64,000 nucleotides of DNA from Rhizobiaceae bacterium (GTDB lineage Bacteria; Pseudomonadota; Alphaproteobacteria; Rhizobiales; Rhizobiaceae), in NCBI GenBank assembly GCA_905339215.1, contig CAJPFN010000077.1, positions 62,001 through 126,000 of the forward strand, given 5' to 3'. The position numbers were made by a program, and so were the translations under genes. Each line of letters begins with the position of its first letter. The stretch's first letter is position 1. Below are positions 1 to 9,763 of the stretch, one piece after another. The notes below the pieces were generated by a model, which worked only from the letters and a program-made list of their open reading frames with translations, did not search any database and had not been told where the DNA came from.

Positions 1-557
1 CGTTCTCCTCCGAGAACTGGTCGCGCCCCAAGAGCGAAGTGACCGATCTGATGGGGCTACTGAAGCTCTTCATCCGCAGGGATCTCGCGGAACTGCACCG
101 CAGCGGGGTACGCGTGCGCGTCATCGGCGAGAGGCATGGCCTCGAGGCGGAGATCGCCGGGCTTCTCGACGAGGCCGAGGTACTGACGGTCGGCAACAAG
201 AAGCTCAATCTCGTGATTGCCTTCAACTACGGCTCGCGCGACGAGATTGTCCGCGCCGCGCGCAAGGCAGCGCTCGCCGTGAAGGCAGGGGCGATGACAA
301 CCGAAGCAATCACGGTCGACACATTTGCGGGATTCCTCGATACGGTCGGGATTCCGGATCCGGATCTGGTCATCCGCACAAGCGGCGAACTGCGCCTGTC
401 GAATTTTCTCCTCTGGCAGGCAGCCTATGCGGAACTGATCTTCCTGCCCTGCTACTGGCCCGATTTCGGCAAGGCCGACCTCGTCGCGGCGCTCGGCAGC
501 TATGCCAGGAGGGAAAGGCGCTTCGGCGGCGTCGACGCCCGCGGCGTCGCCATATGA
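1..557 (+). CDS. uppS: isoprenyl transferase (undecaprenyl diphosphate synthase), 5' end missing
   Basis: C-terminal part of a cis-prenyltransferase that condenses isopentenyl diphosphate onto farnesyl diphosphate to make the C55 lipid carrier for peptidoglycan and LPS. The reading frame is open from base 3, and the first residues are the family signature [13 protein letters not shown], so the gene begins upstream of the window. Near the C terminus [19 protein letters not shown] is the second conserved block, with the Arg and Ser that bind the IPP diphosphate. The stop codon overlaps the cdsA start (ATGA), which indicates translational coupling. The usual protein has about 240-250 residues, so roughly the first quarter is absent. 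A GTG at 39 could be read as a start, but the upstream signature residues show that it is internal. Confidence 0.95.
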   Translation, partial: FSSENWSRPKSEVTDLMGLLKLFIRRDLAELHRSGVRVRVIGERHGLEAEIAGLLDEAEVLTVGNKKLNLVIAFNYGSRDEIVRAARKAALAVKAGAMTTEAITVDTFAGFLDTVGIPDPDLVIRTSGELRLSNFLLWQAAYAELIFLPCYWPDFGKADLVAALGSYARRERRFGGVDARGVAI

Positions 558-1405
558 CGACCGGCCGGATGCCTGCGCCGGGTCCGTCAGGCGGCCTGTC
601 GAACCTCCAGACGCGCGTTCTTTCCGCAGTGGTCCTCATCGCCATCGTGCTGCCGGTTACCTGGTACGGCGGACTGGCTTTTCGCGTCCTCTGTGCGGCA
701 ATAGGCGCGGCGATCCTCTTCGAATGGCTGCGCATGTCTTCCGCGGTCGCGCGGGACCACAAGATCATTCTCGGGCTGATGCTGGCCGGTGTCCTCGGCC
801 TTCTAGTCATCGCGATACCGGCGCTCTACGTCCTGCTGGCGCTAGCCAGCGGGGTGGCCGCGGCGGCCGCGTTCGCACGCGTTCGCGGCACGGGAACCGA
901 GGCTGCGGTCGGCTTTGCCTATGCCGGCCTGTCGGCGGTGGCGCTCGCCCTGCTGCGCGACGACGACCGGCAAGGGCTCTGGGCAATCCTGTTCCTGTTT
1001 GCGGTCGTATGGGCAACCGACATCTGCGCCTATTTCGTCGGGCGCGCGGTCGGCGGGCCGAAACTCGCGCCGGCGATATCGCCGGGAAAAACCTGGAGCG
1101 GCGCGATCGGCGGTACGGCGGGTGGCATCGCGGCGGGCATGGCAGTGGCCTGGTACGTCGGCTTTGCCGATTTCGCCACCGTACTGATCTGCCTGATCCT
1201 CTCCGTAGTCGGTCAAGTTGGCGATTTGTTCGAATCCTCGGTGAAGAGGCGTCACGGCACAAAAGATTCCTCGAATCTCATTCCCGGTCACGGCGGCGTC
1301 ATGGACCGGGTCGACGCCCTTGTAGCGGCCGCCTTCGCGTTCTACGTGATCGGAGCCCTGTCGGGGGGACTGGACCAGCCTGCACATGGGCTGATTCCGG
1401 TCTAA
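554..1405 (+). CDS. cdsA: phosphatidate cytidylyltransferase
   Basis: Makes CDP-diacylglycerol from phosphatidate and CTP at the inner membrane, the branch point for phospholipids. The 283-residue protein is almost entirely hydrophobic, with about seven or eight membrane segments beginning near residue 20. Its C-terminal part holds the family signature: [20 protein letters not shown] followed at once by GVMDRVDAL, with the catalytic Asp/Lys region. The ATG overlaps the uppS stop by 4 nt. The order uppS-cdsA is shared by alpha-, beta- and gammaproteobacteria. In most of them dxr comes next; here rseP follows after a 96-nt gap. Confidence 0.95.
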   Translation: MTTGRMPAPGPSGGLSNLQTRVLSAVVLIAIVLPVTWYGGLAFRVLCAAIGAAILFEWLRMSSAVARDHKIILGLMLAGVLGLLVIAIPALYVLLALASGVAAAAAFARVRGTGTEAAVGFAYAGLSAVALALLRDDDRQGLWAILFLFAVVWATDICAYFVGRAVGGPKLAPAISPGKTWSGAIGGTAGGIAAGMAVAWYVGFADFATVLICLILSVVGQVGDLFESSVKRRHGTKDSSNLIPGHGGVMDRVDALVAAAFAFYVIGALSGGLDQPAHGLIPV

Positions 1406-1501
1406 GCGAGATCGAGCAATCTATTTTCGTCCCGGGCGGCGTCACGGATTCGCCCTGTTTGATACGGCATTCATGCCAGCGACCGTCGTCGAGGACCAGA
1501 T

Positions 1502-2641
1502 TTGACCGAATACCTTGCCTCCATCTTCAGTACCGACGGGCTGCTTGTCGGAACCATCGTTCCGTTTCTCTTCGTGCTGACCGCGGTCGTGTTTGTCCAC
1601 GAGATGGGCCACTACCTCGTGGGCCGCTGGTGCGGGATCGGCGTCACGGCTTTTTCCATCGGCTTCGGCCCCGAACTCTTCGGCTACACGGACCGGCGAG
1701 GGACCAGATGGAAGCTGTCGGCGATACCGCTCGGCGGCTACGTCAAATTCGTCGGCGACATGAACGCCACCAGCCAGCCCAGCCCGGACGAGACGGCGTC
1801 GCTTTCGGCTGACGAACGGAAGGTCGCGTTCCATACCCAGTCGACGTGGAAGCGCGCGCTGACGGTGCTCGCCGGGCCGGTCTTCAACTTCCTGCTGACG
1901 ATCGCGGTCTTCGCAGTGATGTTTTCGGTCTACGGCCGGTTCGTTTCCGATCCGATGGTGGCGGAGGTGCGTGCCGGCAGTCCCGCCGAGGCAGCCGGCT
2001 TCCAGCCCGGCGACCGGTTCATCAGCGTCGACGGCGTCGCCGTCGAGACGTTTTCGGACGTCCAGCGGCTCGTCTCGGGACGGGCGGGAGACGCGATCGT
2101 CTTCGTCATCATCCGCGACGGCCGTGAAGTAACGCTGACGGCGACGCCGGAGGTGACCGAACAGACGGATGCGCTGGGCAACGTCGTCAAGATCGGCGTT
2201 ATCGGCGTCGTCAACAACGAGGCCCTGGGCCAGCCGCGCGTGATCGAATACTCGCCGCCGGAGGCGCTACGCGAAGCCGTCGTCGAGACCGGCCGCATCA
2301 TCGCGCGGACCGGGCAGTTCATGAAGCGGTTCGTCGTCGGACGCGAGGACAAGTGCCAATTGGGCGGACCGGTCAAGATCGCCGACATGGCCGGGAAAGC
2401 CGCCCGGCTCGGCTTCGAATGGCTCGTCCAGCTCGTCGCACTGCTTTCGGTCGGCATCGGTATCCTCAATCTCCTGCCCATACCACCGCTCGACGGTGGG
2501 CATCTCGTCTTCTACGGCATCGAGGCTGCGACGGGTCGTCCCGTGTCGGAGCGCGTGATGGAAATGTTCTATCGCGCAGGGTTTTTTCTGGTACTTGTCT
2601 TCATGGGATTCGTGTTCTGGAACGACCTGTTTGGCTGTTGA
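1502..2641 (+). CDS. rseP: RseP/MmpA-type site-2 zinc metalloprotease
   Basis: Membrane-embedded M50 protease that performs the second cut in regulated intramembrane proteolysis (sigma-E antisigma factors, signal peptide remnants). The zinc-binding HEMGH is at residues 33-37 inside the first membrane segment. One PDZ domain follows at about residues 125-210, and the C-terminal NLLPIPPLDGGHLVFYGIE supplies the third zinc ligand. The length, 379 residues, is usual for the alphaproteobacterial form with a single clear PDZ. The TTG start is chosen because GAGG lies 8 nt upstream and no ATG or GTG in frame precedes it without losing the family N terminus. The gene sits where cdsA-dxr-rseP normally has dxr upstream. 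Confidence 0.93.
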   Translation: MTEYLASIFSTDGLLVGTIVPFLFVLTAVVFVHEMGHYLVGRWCGIGVTAFSIGFGPELFGYTDRRGTRWKLSAIPLGGYVKFVGDMNATSQPSPDETASLSADERKVAFHTQSTWKRALTVLAGPVFNFLLTIAVFAVMFSVYGRFVSDPMVAEVRAGSPAEAAGFQPGDRFISVDGVAVETFSDVQRLVSGRAGDAIVFVIIRDGREVTLTATPEVTEQTDALGNVVKIGVIGVVNNEALGQPRVIEYSPPEALREAVVETGRIIARTGQFMKRFVVGREDKCQLGGPVKIADMAGKAARLGFEWLVQLVALLSVGIGILNLLPIPPLDGGHLVFYGIEAATGRPVSERVMEMFYRAGFFLVLVFMGFVFWNDLFGC

Positions 2642-2811
2642 AAATAAAGCCGAAACCGGTTCTGGTTGAAACCTCGTTCAGGACGCGTTTACCATCGCGC
2701 GGGATAGGCGTGACGGGAATGCCACGCGGAGCGGATTAGTAAATTCAAATTAACTAGAAGCCTTGCGTGTAGGCGAAATCCGGCTATTAGCTTAGTGGCA
2801 ACCATGCCCGG

Positions 2812-2839
2812 TTTTCTCGCCGTGGGGACTACGAGAAAA
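2812..2839 (+). promoter_or_regulatory. 5'-leader hairpin before bamA
   Basis: TTTTCTCG (2812-2819) and CGAGAAAA (2832-2839) form a perfect 8-bp stem with a 12-nt loop, 14 nt before the bamA ATG. The right arm overlaps the only plausible Shine-Dalgarno sequence (AAAAGG, 2836-2841), so folding would hide it. This could tune BamA translation, or the hairpin could be a weak attenuator. The 212-nt gap after rseP (2642-2853) otherwise holds only AT-rich sequence that probably includes a promoter. Confidence 0.35.
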
Positions 2840-2853
2840 GGTTCATTCGCCCG

Positions 2854-5232
2854 ATGAAGGCAGCATACAAGTTCATGAACGCCGTATCGGCGGCGGCTCT
2901 GTCGGCCGGTTTGGTCGTATCGGGCGCCGCCGCTGTGCAGTTTGCGGCGGTCGCAGTTGCAGAGGCGGCCGTCGTCAGCCGTATCGAAGTGCGTGGCAAC
3001 AAGCGTGTCGATGCCGACACGATTCGCAGTTACGTCGGGATTACGCCCGGCAAGCAGTTCTCCGGGGCCGATATCGACGAGGCCGTGAAACGGCTCTTCG
3101 CGACCGGACTGTTCTCCGACGTCCGCGTCAACCAGGCCGGCGGAACGCTCATCGTGCAGGTCGACGAATATGCGGTCGTCAACCAGGTGCTGTTCCAGGG
3201 CAACAAGAAGATCAAGGACGCCGAACTCGGCAACAACGTGCAGCTCAAGGCGCGCGGCACCTTCTCGCAATCCCAGCTCGAGGCCGACGCCGAAGCGATC
3301 CGGGAGGCCTATCGCCGGATCGGGCGCGACGATGCGACGGTCTCGACCCAGGTCATCGACCTTGGCGAGAACCGGGTCAACGTGGTCTTCGAAATCAACG
3401 AGGGCGATCGGACCAAGATCGCCGCGATCAACTTCGTCGGTAACAACGCCTATAGTGACGGACGTCTCGCCGACGTGATCTCGACGCGGCGTTCAAACAT
3501 CCTGTCGTTCCTCTTCCGCAACGACATCTACGACGAAGACCGGCTTCGGGCCGATGAGGAGGCGCTGCGGCGCTTCTACTTCAATCGCGGCTACGCCGAC
3601 TTCACGGTCATCTCCTCGTACGGCGAACTGGACCCGTCTTCCAACGAGTATACGATCACCATCACGGTCGAGGAGGGGGAGCGCTATACGTTTGGCGACG
3701 TTTCCGTCGAGAGCTCCATCCAAGGCCTGGATGCGGATTCGCTCGGCTCGCTCGTTGAAAGCCGGTCGGGCGACGTCTACAGCGCCAAGGACGTCGAAGA
3801 CACGATCATCGCTCTGACCGAGCGTGCAGCCGGTCTCGGCTATGCCTTTGCACAGGTCACGCCCCGCGGCGACCGCAACTTCGAGACACGGACGATTTCG
3901 GTCATCTATACGATCGACGAGGGTCCGCGCGCCTATGTCGAGCGGATCGAGATTCGCGGCAACACGCGTACGCGTGACTATGTGGTGCGCCGCGAGTTCG
4001 ACATCAGCGAAGGCGACGCTTTCAACCAGGTCCTCGTCCAGCGCGCCAAGCGCCGCCTGGAGAAGCTCGACTTCTTCGAGTCGGTCGAAATCTCGACCGC
4101 GCCGGGCTCCGAGCCCGATCAGGTTATCCTCGTCGTCGACCTCGTGGAGAAGTCGACCGGCGAATTCTCGGTCGGCGCCGGTTACGCGACTGGCGGCGAG
4201 AGCAAGGGCGTCACGGTCGAAGGTTCGGTAACCGAACGCAACTTCCTCGGCCGGGGGCAGTACATCAAGGTCTCGCTCTCCGGCGGCAAGAACGCGCGCG
4301 ATTTCCAGGTCTCCTTTACCGAGCCCTACTTCCTCGGGCGACGTATCTCGGCGGGATTCGACGTGTACCGGTCGACCCGCTCCTATACGAACTATGACTC
4401 GCAGACGATCGGCGGCTCGATCCGGTTCGGACTGCCTATCACCGAAGCGCTCTCGACGCAGGTCGCCTATAACCTCAGCCAGGAGAAGTACAACTTCTCG
4501 GATGAATGCGATGCGAATGGCGACGGCGTTCCCGATGGCACCTGCGTGGTGTCCGCGGCGATCGTCGACGGCGTAAACAATAGCCCCTGGATCAAGTCGT
4601 CAGTGAGCGGGACGGTCGTGTTCAACACGATCGACGACATGAAGAACCCGCACGACGGCATCTATGCTACTTTCACGACGGAAGCGGCCGGCCTCGGCGG
4701 CAACGCCAAGTTCGTGAAGCTAACGGCGCGCGGCAATTATTACCGCACCCTGGCCGAAGAAATGGACATCGTCGGTCTCGTTACGGTCGGCGCGGGCCAT
4801 ATCCAGGGCTTTGGTTCGGGCGGGCTTCGTGTGTTCGACATGTTCCAGAGCACCGACCGGATGATCCGCGGCTTCGAGTTCGGCGGCATCGGTCCGATGG
4901 ATGCGACGACCGGCGAGAGCCTTGGCGGAAAGACCTACTTCCACGGTACCGTCGAGGCGCAGTTCCCGCTCCCGGCCATTCCCGAGAGCTACGGTCTCAG
5001 GGGAGCGTTCTTCGCGGATGCTGCAACTTTGTTTGGAAACGACATCACCGGGCCTGGCGGCGCGGCGATCGGCAAGGTTTCGACCGCCATGTCGTGGCGT
5101 GCCTCGGTCGGCGCGTCGATCATCTGGGCATCGCCATTCGGACCGCTTCGCGTCGACTACGCCATGCCAGTCAAGAAGCTGCCGTCTGACAAGGTGCAGA
5201 ATTTCAATTTCGGCATTTCGACCCGCTTCTGA
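2854..5232 (+). CDS. bamA: outer membrane protein assembly factor BamA
   Basis: Core of the BAM machine that folds beta-barrel proteins into the outer membrane. The 792-residue protein starts with a signal peptide (positive MKAAYKF, hydrophobic core, cut near residue 37-38 after AVAEA). Five POTRA domains follow at roughly residues 40-435, each starting with a V/I-x-I-x-G-N type strand (for example [19 protein letters not shown]). A 16-strand barrel runs to the C-terminal Phe of FNFGISTRF, the usual beta-signal. An insert with a short calcium-loop-like [10 protein letters not shown] lies in an extracellular loop around residue 552. No skp/ompH gene follows, unlike betaproteobacterial clusters; lpxD comes next, 53 nt downstream. 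Confidence 0.97.
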   Translation: MKAAYKFMNAVSAAALSAGLVVSGAAAVQFAAVAVAEAAVVSRIEVRGNKRVDADTIRSYVGITPGKQFSGADIDEAVKRLFATGLFSDVRVNQAGGTLIVQVDEYAVVNQVLFQGNKKIKDAELGNNVQLKARGTFSQSQLEADAEAIREAYRRIGRDDATVSTQVIDLGENRVNVVFEINEGDRTKIAAINFVGNNAYSDGRLADVISTRRSNILSFLFRNDIYDEDRLRADEEALRRFYFNRGYADFTVISSYGELDPSSNEYTITITVEEGERYTFGDVSVESSIQGLDADSLGSLVESRSGDVYSAKDVEDTIIALTERAAGLGYAFAQVTPRGDRNFETRTISVIYTIDEGPRAYVERIEIRGNTRTRDYVVRREFDISEGDAFNQVLVQRAKRRLEKLDFFESVEISTAPGSEPDQVILVVDLVEKSTGEFSVGAGYATGGESKGVTVEGSVTERNFLGRGQYIKVSLSGGKNARDFQVSFTEPYFLGRRISAGFDVYRSTRSYTNYDSQTIGGSIRFGLPITEALSTQVAYNLSQEKYNFSDECDANGDGVPDGTCVVSAAIVDGVNNSPWIKSSVSGTVVFNTIDDMKNPHDGIYATFTTEAAGLGGNAKFVKLTARGNYYRTLAEEMDIVGLVTVGAGHIQGFGSGGLRVFDMFQSTDRMIRGFEFGGIGPMDATTGESLGGKTYFHGTVEAQFPLPAIPESYGLRGAFFADAATLFGNDITGPGGAAIGKVSTAMSWRASVGASIIWASPFGPLRVDYAMPVKKLPSDKVQNFNFGISTRF

Positions 5233-5285
5233 CCGGAGCGGTGCGACGCTTCCGGGCCGGTTCCGGCCCGGAAGAAAAGGCTCAC

Positions 5286-6341
5286 ATGACAGACCCGGTC
5301 TTCTTCGCGCCGTCGCGCCGGTACACAACGGCTGAGATAGCCGCCCTTACGGGCGCGCAGCTGCTCGATCCGGACACGGCCGAGACCGAGATCACGCACA
5401 TCGCGCCGGCGATGACAGGCGGCCCCGGTTCCCTTGTCTTCGTCGAGGGCAAGCGAAATATAGATATGCTCCAAGGCCTTGTCGCCGCGGCTATCCTGTG
5501 CCCCGAAGACGTCAGTGCGATGGTTCCCGCGGGGATCGCGCGGCTGGTGACGCCTCGTCCACAGTATGCCTTCGCGCAAATCGGTCGCCTCCTTTATCCA
5601 AGCGCCGCGACGCCGACGCCAGTAACCGGGCAACGAGGGATTTCTCCGGCAGCACACATCTCGCCGCTTGCCAGGATCGAGGAGGAATCGACCATCGAAC
5701 CCGGCGCCGTTATCGGCGCGGGAGCGGTAATCGGCCGGGGAACGGTGGTGGGGCCGAATGCAGTTGTCGGAGCATCGTGCCAAGTCGGCCGCGACTGCTA
5801 CATCGGCGCCAACGTCACCATCCAGAGCGCGCTCGTCGGCGACAGGGTTTTCATCCACAATGGCGCGCAGATCGGGCAGGATGGTTTCGGCTTCGTCGCA
5901 GGGTCTCGCGGACCCGAACGAATCCCGCAGATCGGCCGGGTCGTCATCCAGAACGACGTCGAGATCGGCGCCAACACAACGGTCGATCGCGGCGCCATGA
6001 ACGATACGGTGATCGGCGAGGGGACAAAGATCGACAACCTCGTCCAGGTCGCCCACAACGTCGTCATCGGGCGCTGCTGTATCATCGCGGGCCATTGCGG
6101 CCTGTCCGGATCGGTTAAGATCGGCGATTTCGTCATGCTGGGCGGCCGTGTGGGCGTGGCGGATCACATTTCGATCGGAGACCGTGCACAAATCGCCGCT
6201 TCTTCCGGACTCATGAACGACATCCCGGCCGGCGAACGTTGGGCCGGTTCTCCCGCGCGTCCAATGCGCGAATTCTTCAGGGAGGTGGCGGCGATTCGCG
6301 CGCTCCTGAAACCCAAAGCCAAGGATGCAAGCGATGGCTGA
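5286..6341 (+). CDS. lpxD: UDP-3-O-acylglucosamine N-acyltransferase
   Basis: Third step of lipid A synthesis: adds a 3-hydroxyacyl chain from ACP to the amine of UDP-3-O-acylglucosamine. The 351-residue protein has the N-terminal uridine-binding domain (about 1-110). A left-handed beta-helix of hexapeptide repeats follows, seen as runs of [IV]-G-x-x-[ATV], for example [20 protein letters not shown]. The catalytic His lies in [11 protein letters not shown], and a C-terminal helix closes the protein. ATG 5286 is preferred over an in-frame GTG at 5241: AAAAGG precedes it, and [15 protein letters not shown] matches a family N terminus, while the extra 15 residues do not. The 3' end overlaps fabZ. 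Confidence 0.95.
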   Translation: MTDPVFFAPSRRYTTAEIAALTGAQLLDPDTAETEITHIAPAMTGGPGSLVFVEGKRNIDMLQGLVAAAILCPEDVSAMVPAGIARLVTPRPQYAFAQIGRLLYPSAATPTPVTGQRGISPAAHISPLARIEEESTIEPGAVIGAGAVIGRGTVVGPNAVVGASCQVGRDCYIGANVTIQSALVGDRVFIHNGAQIGQDGFGFVAGSRGPERIPQIGRVVIQNDVEIGANTTVDRGAMNDTVIGEGTKIDNLVQVAHNVVIGRCCIIAGHCGLSGSVKIGDFVMLGGRVGVADHISIGDRAQIAASSGLMNDIPAGERWAGSPARPMREFFREVAAIRALLKPKAKDASDG

Positions 6342-6804
6342 AGGCAATGGCAACACACTCGGATCCATCGACATACTTCGTCTCCTGCGCCTCCTGCCTC
6401 ACCGGTATCCCTTCCTGCTTGTCGATAAAATCATCGAAATATGTGGGGACGACTCGGCAGTCGGCATCAAGAACGTCACCATCAACGAGCCGCATTTCCA
6501 GGGCCATTTTCCCGAACAGCCGGTCATGCCCGGCGTTCTCATCATCGAAGCCATGGCGCAGACGGCGGGGGCCATCTGCATTCACAAGATGGGGACCGAG
6601 AAACCGTCCCTGGTCTATTTCATGACGATCGACAACGCCAAGTTCAGGCGGCCCGTCGTGCCCGGCGACCGACTTGAACTCCATGTTACGAAGCTGAAGC
6701 AACGCGGCAACATTTGGCGTTATGCCTGCGAAGGCGTGGTCGACGGCATCAAGGTCGCCGAAGCCGAGATCGCCGCCATGTTGTCCCCCAGATCCGCCGC
6801 TTGA
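6334..6804 (+). CDS. fabZ: 3-hydroxyacyl-ACP dehydratase FabZ
   Basis: Dehydrates 3-hydroxyacyl-ACP in fatty acid elongation, competing with LpxA and LpxD for the same substrate, which explains its place in the lpx operon. The hot-dog fold signature is present: [17 protein letters not shown] near the N terminus (catalytic His in PHRYP) and the hot-dog helix [20 protein letters not shown] with the catalytic Glu. About 156 residues, normal size. Of two in-frame ATGs (6325 and 6334), the second is chosen because AAGGA ends 8 nt before it; the first has no ribosome site. It overlaps the end of lpxD by 8 nt. Confidence 0.95.
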   Translation: MAEGNGNTLGSIDILRLLRLLPHRYPFLLVDKIIEICGDDSAVGIKNVTINEPHFQGHFPEQPVMPGVLIIEAMAQTAGAICIHKMGTEKPSLVYFMTIDNAKFRRPVVPGDRLELHVTKLKQRGNIWRYACEGVVDGIKVAEAEIAAMLSPRSAA

Positions 6805-6810
6805 TTGCCC

Positions 6811-7650
6811 ATGACGATTGCCGCAGACGCCCACATTCACCCGCTGGCGGTCGTCGAGTCTGGCGCCAAGATCGGCGCCGGCTGCAGGATCGGTCCCTTC
6901 TGTACGGTCGGCCCAGAGGTCGTGCTGGAGGCGAACGTCGAGTTGGTCAGCCATGTCTCGATCATGGGGGCGACTACGGTAGGCGAGGGCTGCCGCGTGT
7001 TCCCGGGCGCGACGCTTGGTGCCGAGCCGCAGAATCTCAAGCATCGGGGCGGTCGCAGCACCCTTACAATCGGCCGCAATTGCGTCATACGCGAGAGCGT
7101 AACGCTGCACCGCGGCACCGACGTCAGCCGCGGAGCCACCACCATCGGCCACAACTGCTACCTGATGGCGTATAGCCATGTGGCGCACGACTGCGCGATC
7201 GGCGACAACGTCACCATGGCGAACGGAGCGACTCTTGCCGGGCACTGCGAGGTCGGCGACAACGTGACGATCGGCGGGCTGACGGCGGTCCACCAGTTCG
7301 CGCGCATTGGCAACAACGCATTCCTTTCCGGATGCTCGGCAGTTCCAGGCGACGTCATCCCGTTCGGCCTGGCGCGGGGCAATCTCGCCAAACTGCGCGG
7401 CCTGAACGTAGTCGGGATGCGCCGCTCGGGCATGTCGCGCGAAGAGATAAGGCAGGCCCGGCGAGCCTATCTGGCGATCTTCGACCGAAGCCGTACGGTG
7501 AACGAGAACCTTGAAATCGTCCGCCGCGACTTCGCGGACTCGGCGATCGCCATTCGACTTGTGGATTTCCTTTCGGCCCGCGGCAAGCGCTACTTCGTGA
7601 CGCCGCCGCTCGACGGGGCGAACGACGGCGATGACGACGGCGCAGACTGA
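6811..7650 (+). CDS. lpxA: UDP-N-acetylglucosamine O-acyltransferase
   Basis: First step of lipid A synthesis: transfers a 3-hydroxyacyl group from ACP to the 3-OH of UDP-GlcNAc. The protein is a left-handed beta-helix from the start (IHPLAVVESGAKIGAGCRIG). The catalytic His is in SHVAHDCAIGDNVTMANG (about residue 127). The product-binding loop GLNVVGMRRSGMS leads into the helical C-terminal domain. About 279 residues, slightly longer than the usual 255-265, with a charged tail. ATG 6811 is preferred to TTG 6805, which directly follows the fabZ stop. The 3' end overlaps lpxI by 20 nt. Confidence 0.95.
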   Translation: MTIAADAHIHPLAVVESGAKIGAGCRIGPFCTVGPEVVLEANVELVSHVSIMGATTVGEGCRVFPGATLGAEPQNLKHRGGRSTLTIGRNCVIRESVTLHRGTDVSRGATTIGHNCYLMAYSHVAHDCAIGDNVTMANGATLAGHCEVGDNVTIGGLTAVHQFARIGNNAFLSGCSAVPGDVIPFGLARGNLAKLRGLNVVGMRRSGMSREEIRQARRAYLAIFDRSRTVNENLEIVRRDFADSAIAIRLVDFLSARGKRYFVTPPLDGANDGDDDGAD

Positions 7651-8527
7651 GAAGCGCTCCCTACTGCTCGACGCTTCGGTGAGGATCGCCATCATCGCGG
7701 GCAGCGGTCGGCTCCCCGTCGAGGTTGCCGAAAGCCTCGCGGCAAGAGGACATCCCCCCTTCGTCATCCTGATCGCAGGAGATGCGGAGGAAGTCCCCGA
7801 GTTGATACGCCACGATCATATCGTCATGGCTGTCGAAGAGATCGGCGTGGCCATCCCGGCGCTGAAGAGCAGGAAGATCACGCATGTGGTCATGGCGGGA
7901 GGCGTGTCACGCCGACCGAAGCTCAGAGCCATGCGTCCCCATCCGGGGCTCCTGCCGCTTGTCGCGACGTTGATCCGCGTGCTTCGCAAAGGCGACAACG
8001 GCGTGCTCGCGGCCGTCGTGCGCGTCCTCGAGGCCAGAGGTTTCGCGGTCGTGGGCGCACATGAGCTCCTCCCGGATCTGCTGGCCAGAGAAGGGTGCCT
8101 GACGTCGACCCGTCCTCAGCCGCGCGATCACCGTGACCTCGATGCGGCATTCACCGCCGCGCGCGCCCTCGGGGCGCTCGACATCGGACAGGCTGCTGTC
8201 GCGATCGGTGGGCGCGTCGTCGCCGTCGAAGGCATCGAAGGCACCGACGGTCTGCTCGACAGGGTCCGCCTGCTTCGCGGACACGGCCGCATAGCGGGCG
8301 CGACGGGCGGCGTGCTTGTTAAGTGTGCCAAGCCGGGTCAGGAACTGCGTACCGATCTGCCGACGATCGGCCCGCTGACCGTCGATGCCGCGCACGCCGC
8401 CGGTCTCGCCGGCATCGGCATCGAGGCAGATCACTCCCTAGTGCTTGAACATGGCGAAGTCGTCCGCCGCGCCGACGCCCTTGGCCTGTTCGTCGTCGGG
8501 CTTCCGCGCGGAGTAGAAACGCCGTGA
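7631..8527 (+). CDS. lpxI: UDP-2,3-diacylglucosamine pyrophosphatase LpxI
   Basis: Hydrolyses UDP-2,3-diacylglucosamine to lipid X plus UMP, the fourth step of lipid A synthesis. The 298-residue protein is of the LpxI family (formerly DUF1009), recognisable from the N-terminal RIAIIAGSGRLPVEVAESLA, the central GFAVVGAHELLPDLLA, and the C-terminal catalytic-domain block GGVLVKCAKPGQELRTDLPT followed by IGPLTVDAAHAAGLAGIGIE. LpxI is the alphaproteobacterial solution; beta- and gammaproteobacteria use the unrelated LpxH. This makes the gene the best single marker of the origin of the first 9.7 kb. It overlaps both neighbours (20 nt with lpxA, 4 nt with lpxB). Confidence 0.95.
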   Translation: MTTAQTEKRSLLLDASVRIAIIAGSGRLPVEVAESLAARGHPPFVILIAGDAEEVPELIRHDHIVMAVEEIGVAIPALKSRKITHVVMAGGVSRRPKLRAMRPHPGLLPLVATLIRVLRKGDNGVLAAVVRVLEARGFAVVGAHELLPDLLAREGCLTSTRPQPRDHRDLDAAFTAARALGALDIGQAAVAIGGRVVAVEGIEGTDGLLDRVRLLRGHGRIAGATGGVLVKCAKPGQELRTDLPTIGPLTVDAAHAAGLAGIGIEADHSLVLEHGEVVRRADALGLFVVGLPRGVETP

Positions 8528-9705
8528 ACGAGGTCGAACGCCCGTTCCGTCTCGCCATCGTCGCCGGAGAAGAGTCCGGCGATCTGCTTGGCTCCGACCT
8601 CATTTCATCCCTGCGCAACGCGATCGGTCAGCCGGTCCAACTGATCGGGATCGGCGGCGCGCACTTGCAGGCGAAAGGGCTGCAGAGCCTTTTCGATTCC
8701 CATGACATCAACTTGATGGGTATTTCGGCCGTCCTACGCAATCTACCGCGCCTGGTCCTTCGGATCGAGCAGACCGCGCGGGCGATCGCAGCGGCGAAGC
8801 CGGATTGCCTCGTCACGGTGGATGTTCCCGACTTCAGCCTGCGCGTCGCAAAGAAGGTTCGAAAGCTGGCGCCGGATGTCCCGATCGTCCACTACGTGTG
8901 TCCCAGCGTCTGGGCCTGGCGGCCGGGTCGTGCACCGGCGATGAAGCCGCATGTCGACAGGCTGCTCTGCCTGCTGCCGTTCGAACCCGCAGAACTCGCC
9001 CGACTCGGCGGCCCCGAGGGTGTCTATGTCGGTCATCGTCTCGTTTCCGATCCGGGCGTGCTCTCGGCCGCCGCCATGCAGGCCCGGCCCCGCGACATGT
9101 CCCCTGACCGGGAGAAGACGCTGCTCATCCTGCCCGGGTCGCGCCGGAGCGAGGTGGCGAGTCTTGTCGGCACCTTCAGAGAGACAATCGACCTGCTTGT
9201 TGAACGAGGCCATCGTCTTCGTTTGCTGATGCCCACCGTCCCGCGCGTGGAGAGCGCTTTACGGGCTGCCGTTGCCGGTTGGACGCAGCAGCCCGAGATC
9301 ATCGTGTCGCCGGAGCGGAAATGGCAAGCCTTTGGCGAGGCCGACGCCGCACTGATTGCGTCGGGAACGGTCTCCCTCGAACTGGCGTTAGCCGGAGTTC
9401 CGATGGTCTCCTGCTACAAGCTCGACCCGCTCATGCGGTTCGCCCAGAGCTTGATCACCGTCTGGGCGGCTTCCCTGCCGAACATCATCGCCGACAGGCC
9501 GATCGTGTTCGAATCCTACGACCTCGCATTGCGTCCACCGACGCTGGCGCGGATCGTCGAATCGCTTTTTGCCGATACCGCGATGCGGCGTTGGCAGAAG
9601 GAGGGCTTCGAGGAAGTGAGAAGGCGGATGGCGACTCCGCGCCCCGCCGGGGATATCGCCGCGGATGCCGTTCTGGACGTCGTTGCGGCCCGCAAGCCCA
9701 CGTGA
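8524..9705 (+). CDS. lpxB: lipid-A-disaccharide synthase
   Basis: GT19 glycosyltransferase that joins lipid X and UDP-2,3-diacylglucosamine into the lipid A disaccharide at the inner membrane. 393 residues. N-terminal IVAGEESGDLLGSDLISSLR is the acceptor-domain signature. CPSVWAWRPGRAP and GHRLVSDPG are conserved mid-protein, LILPGSRRSEVASL starts the nucleotide-binding half, and ASGTVSLELALAGVPMVSCY binds the UDP. GTG start overlapping the lpxI stop (GTGA). It is the last gene of the operon and runs into a hairpin terminator. Confidence 0.95.
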   Translation: MNEVERPFRLAIVAGEESGDLLGSDLISSLRNAIGQPVQLIGIGGAHLQAKGLQSLFDSHDINLMGISAVLRNLPRLVLRIEQTARAIAAAKPDCLVTVDVPDFSLRVAKKVRKLAPDVPIVHYVCPSVWAWRPGRAPAMKPHVDRLLCLLPFEPAELARLGGPEGVYVGHRLVSDPGVLSAAAMQARPRDMSPDREKTLLILPGSRRSEVASLVGTFRETIDLLVERGHRLRLLMPTVPRVESALRAAVAGWTQQPEIIVSPERKWQAFGEADAALIASGTVSLELALAGVPMVSCYKLDPLMRFAQSLITVWAASLPNIIADRPIVFESYDLALRPPTLARIVESLFADTAMRRWQKEGFEEVRRRMATPRPAGDIAADAVLDVVAARKPT

Positions 9706-9706
9706 A

Positions 9707-9730
9707 AAAGGCGCCCCGGGGGGCGCCTTT
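9707..9730. terminator. bidirectional terminator between lpxB and gltA
   Basis: AAAGGCGCCCC (9707-9717) pairs perfectly with GGGGCGCCTTT (9720-9730). The stem is flanked by A-rich sequence on the left and T-rich on the right, so it can end transcription of both convergent genes. It begins 2 nt after the lpxB stop. The change from alphaproteobacterial-like to betaproteobacterial-like sequence happens here or in the following 33 nt. Confidence 0.85.
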
Positions 9731-9763
9731 CCTACAGTCGGAAAAGGTCGTTTCGCCGTGCCG

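Noticed and set aside
1473-1505. A 10-codon frame (MPATVVEDQI) overlapping the rseP start, as a remnant of dxr or a leader peptide.
   Set aside because: Too short to distinguish from chance and not similar to a DXR C terminus.
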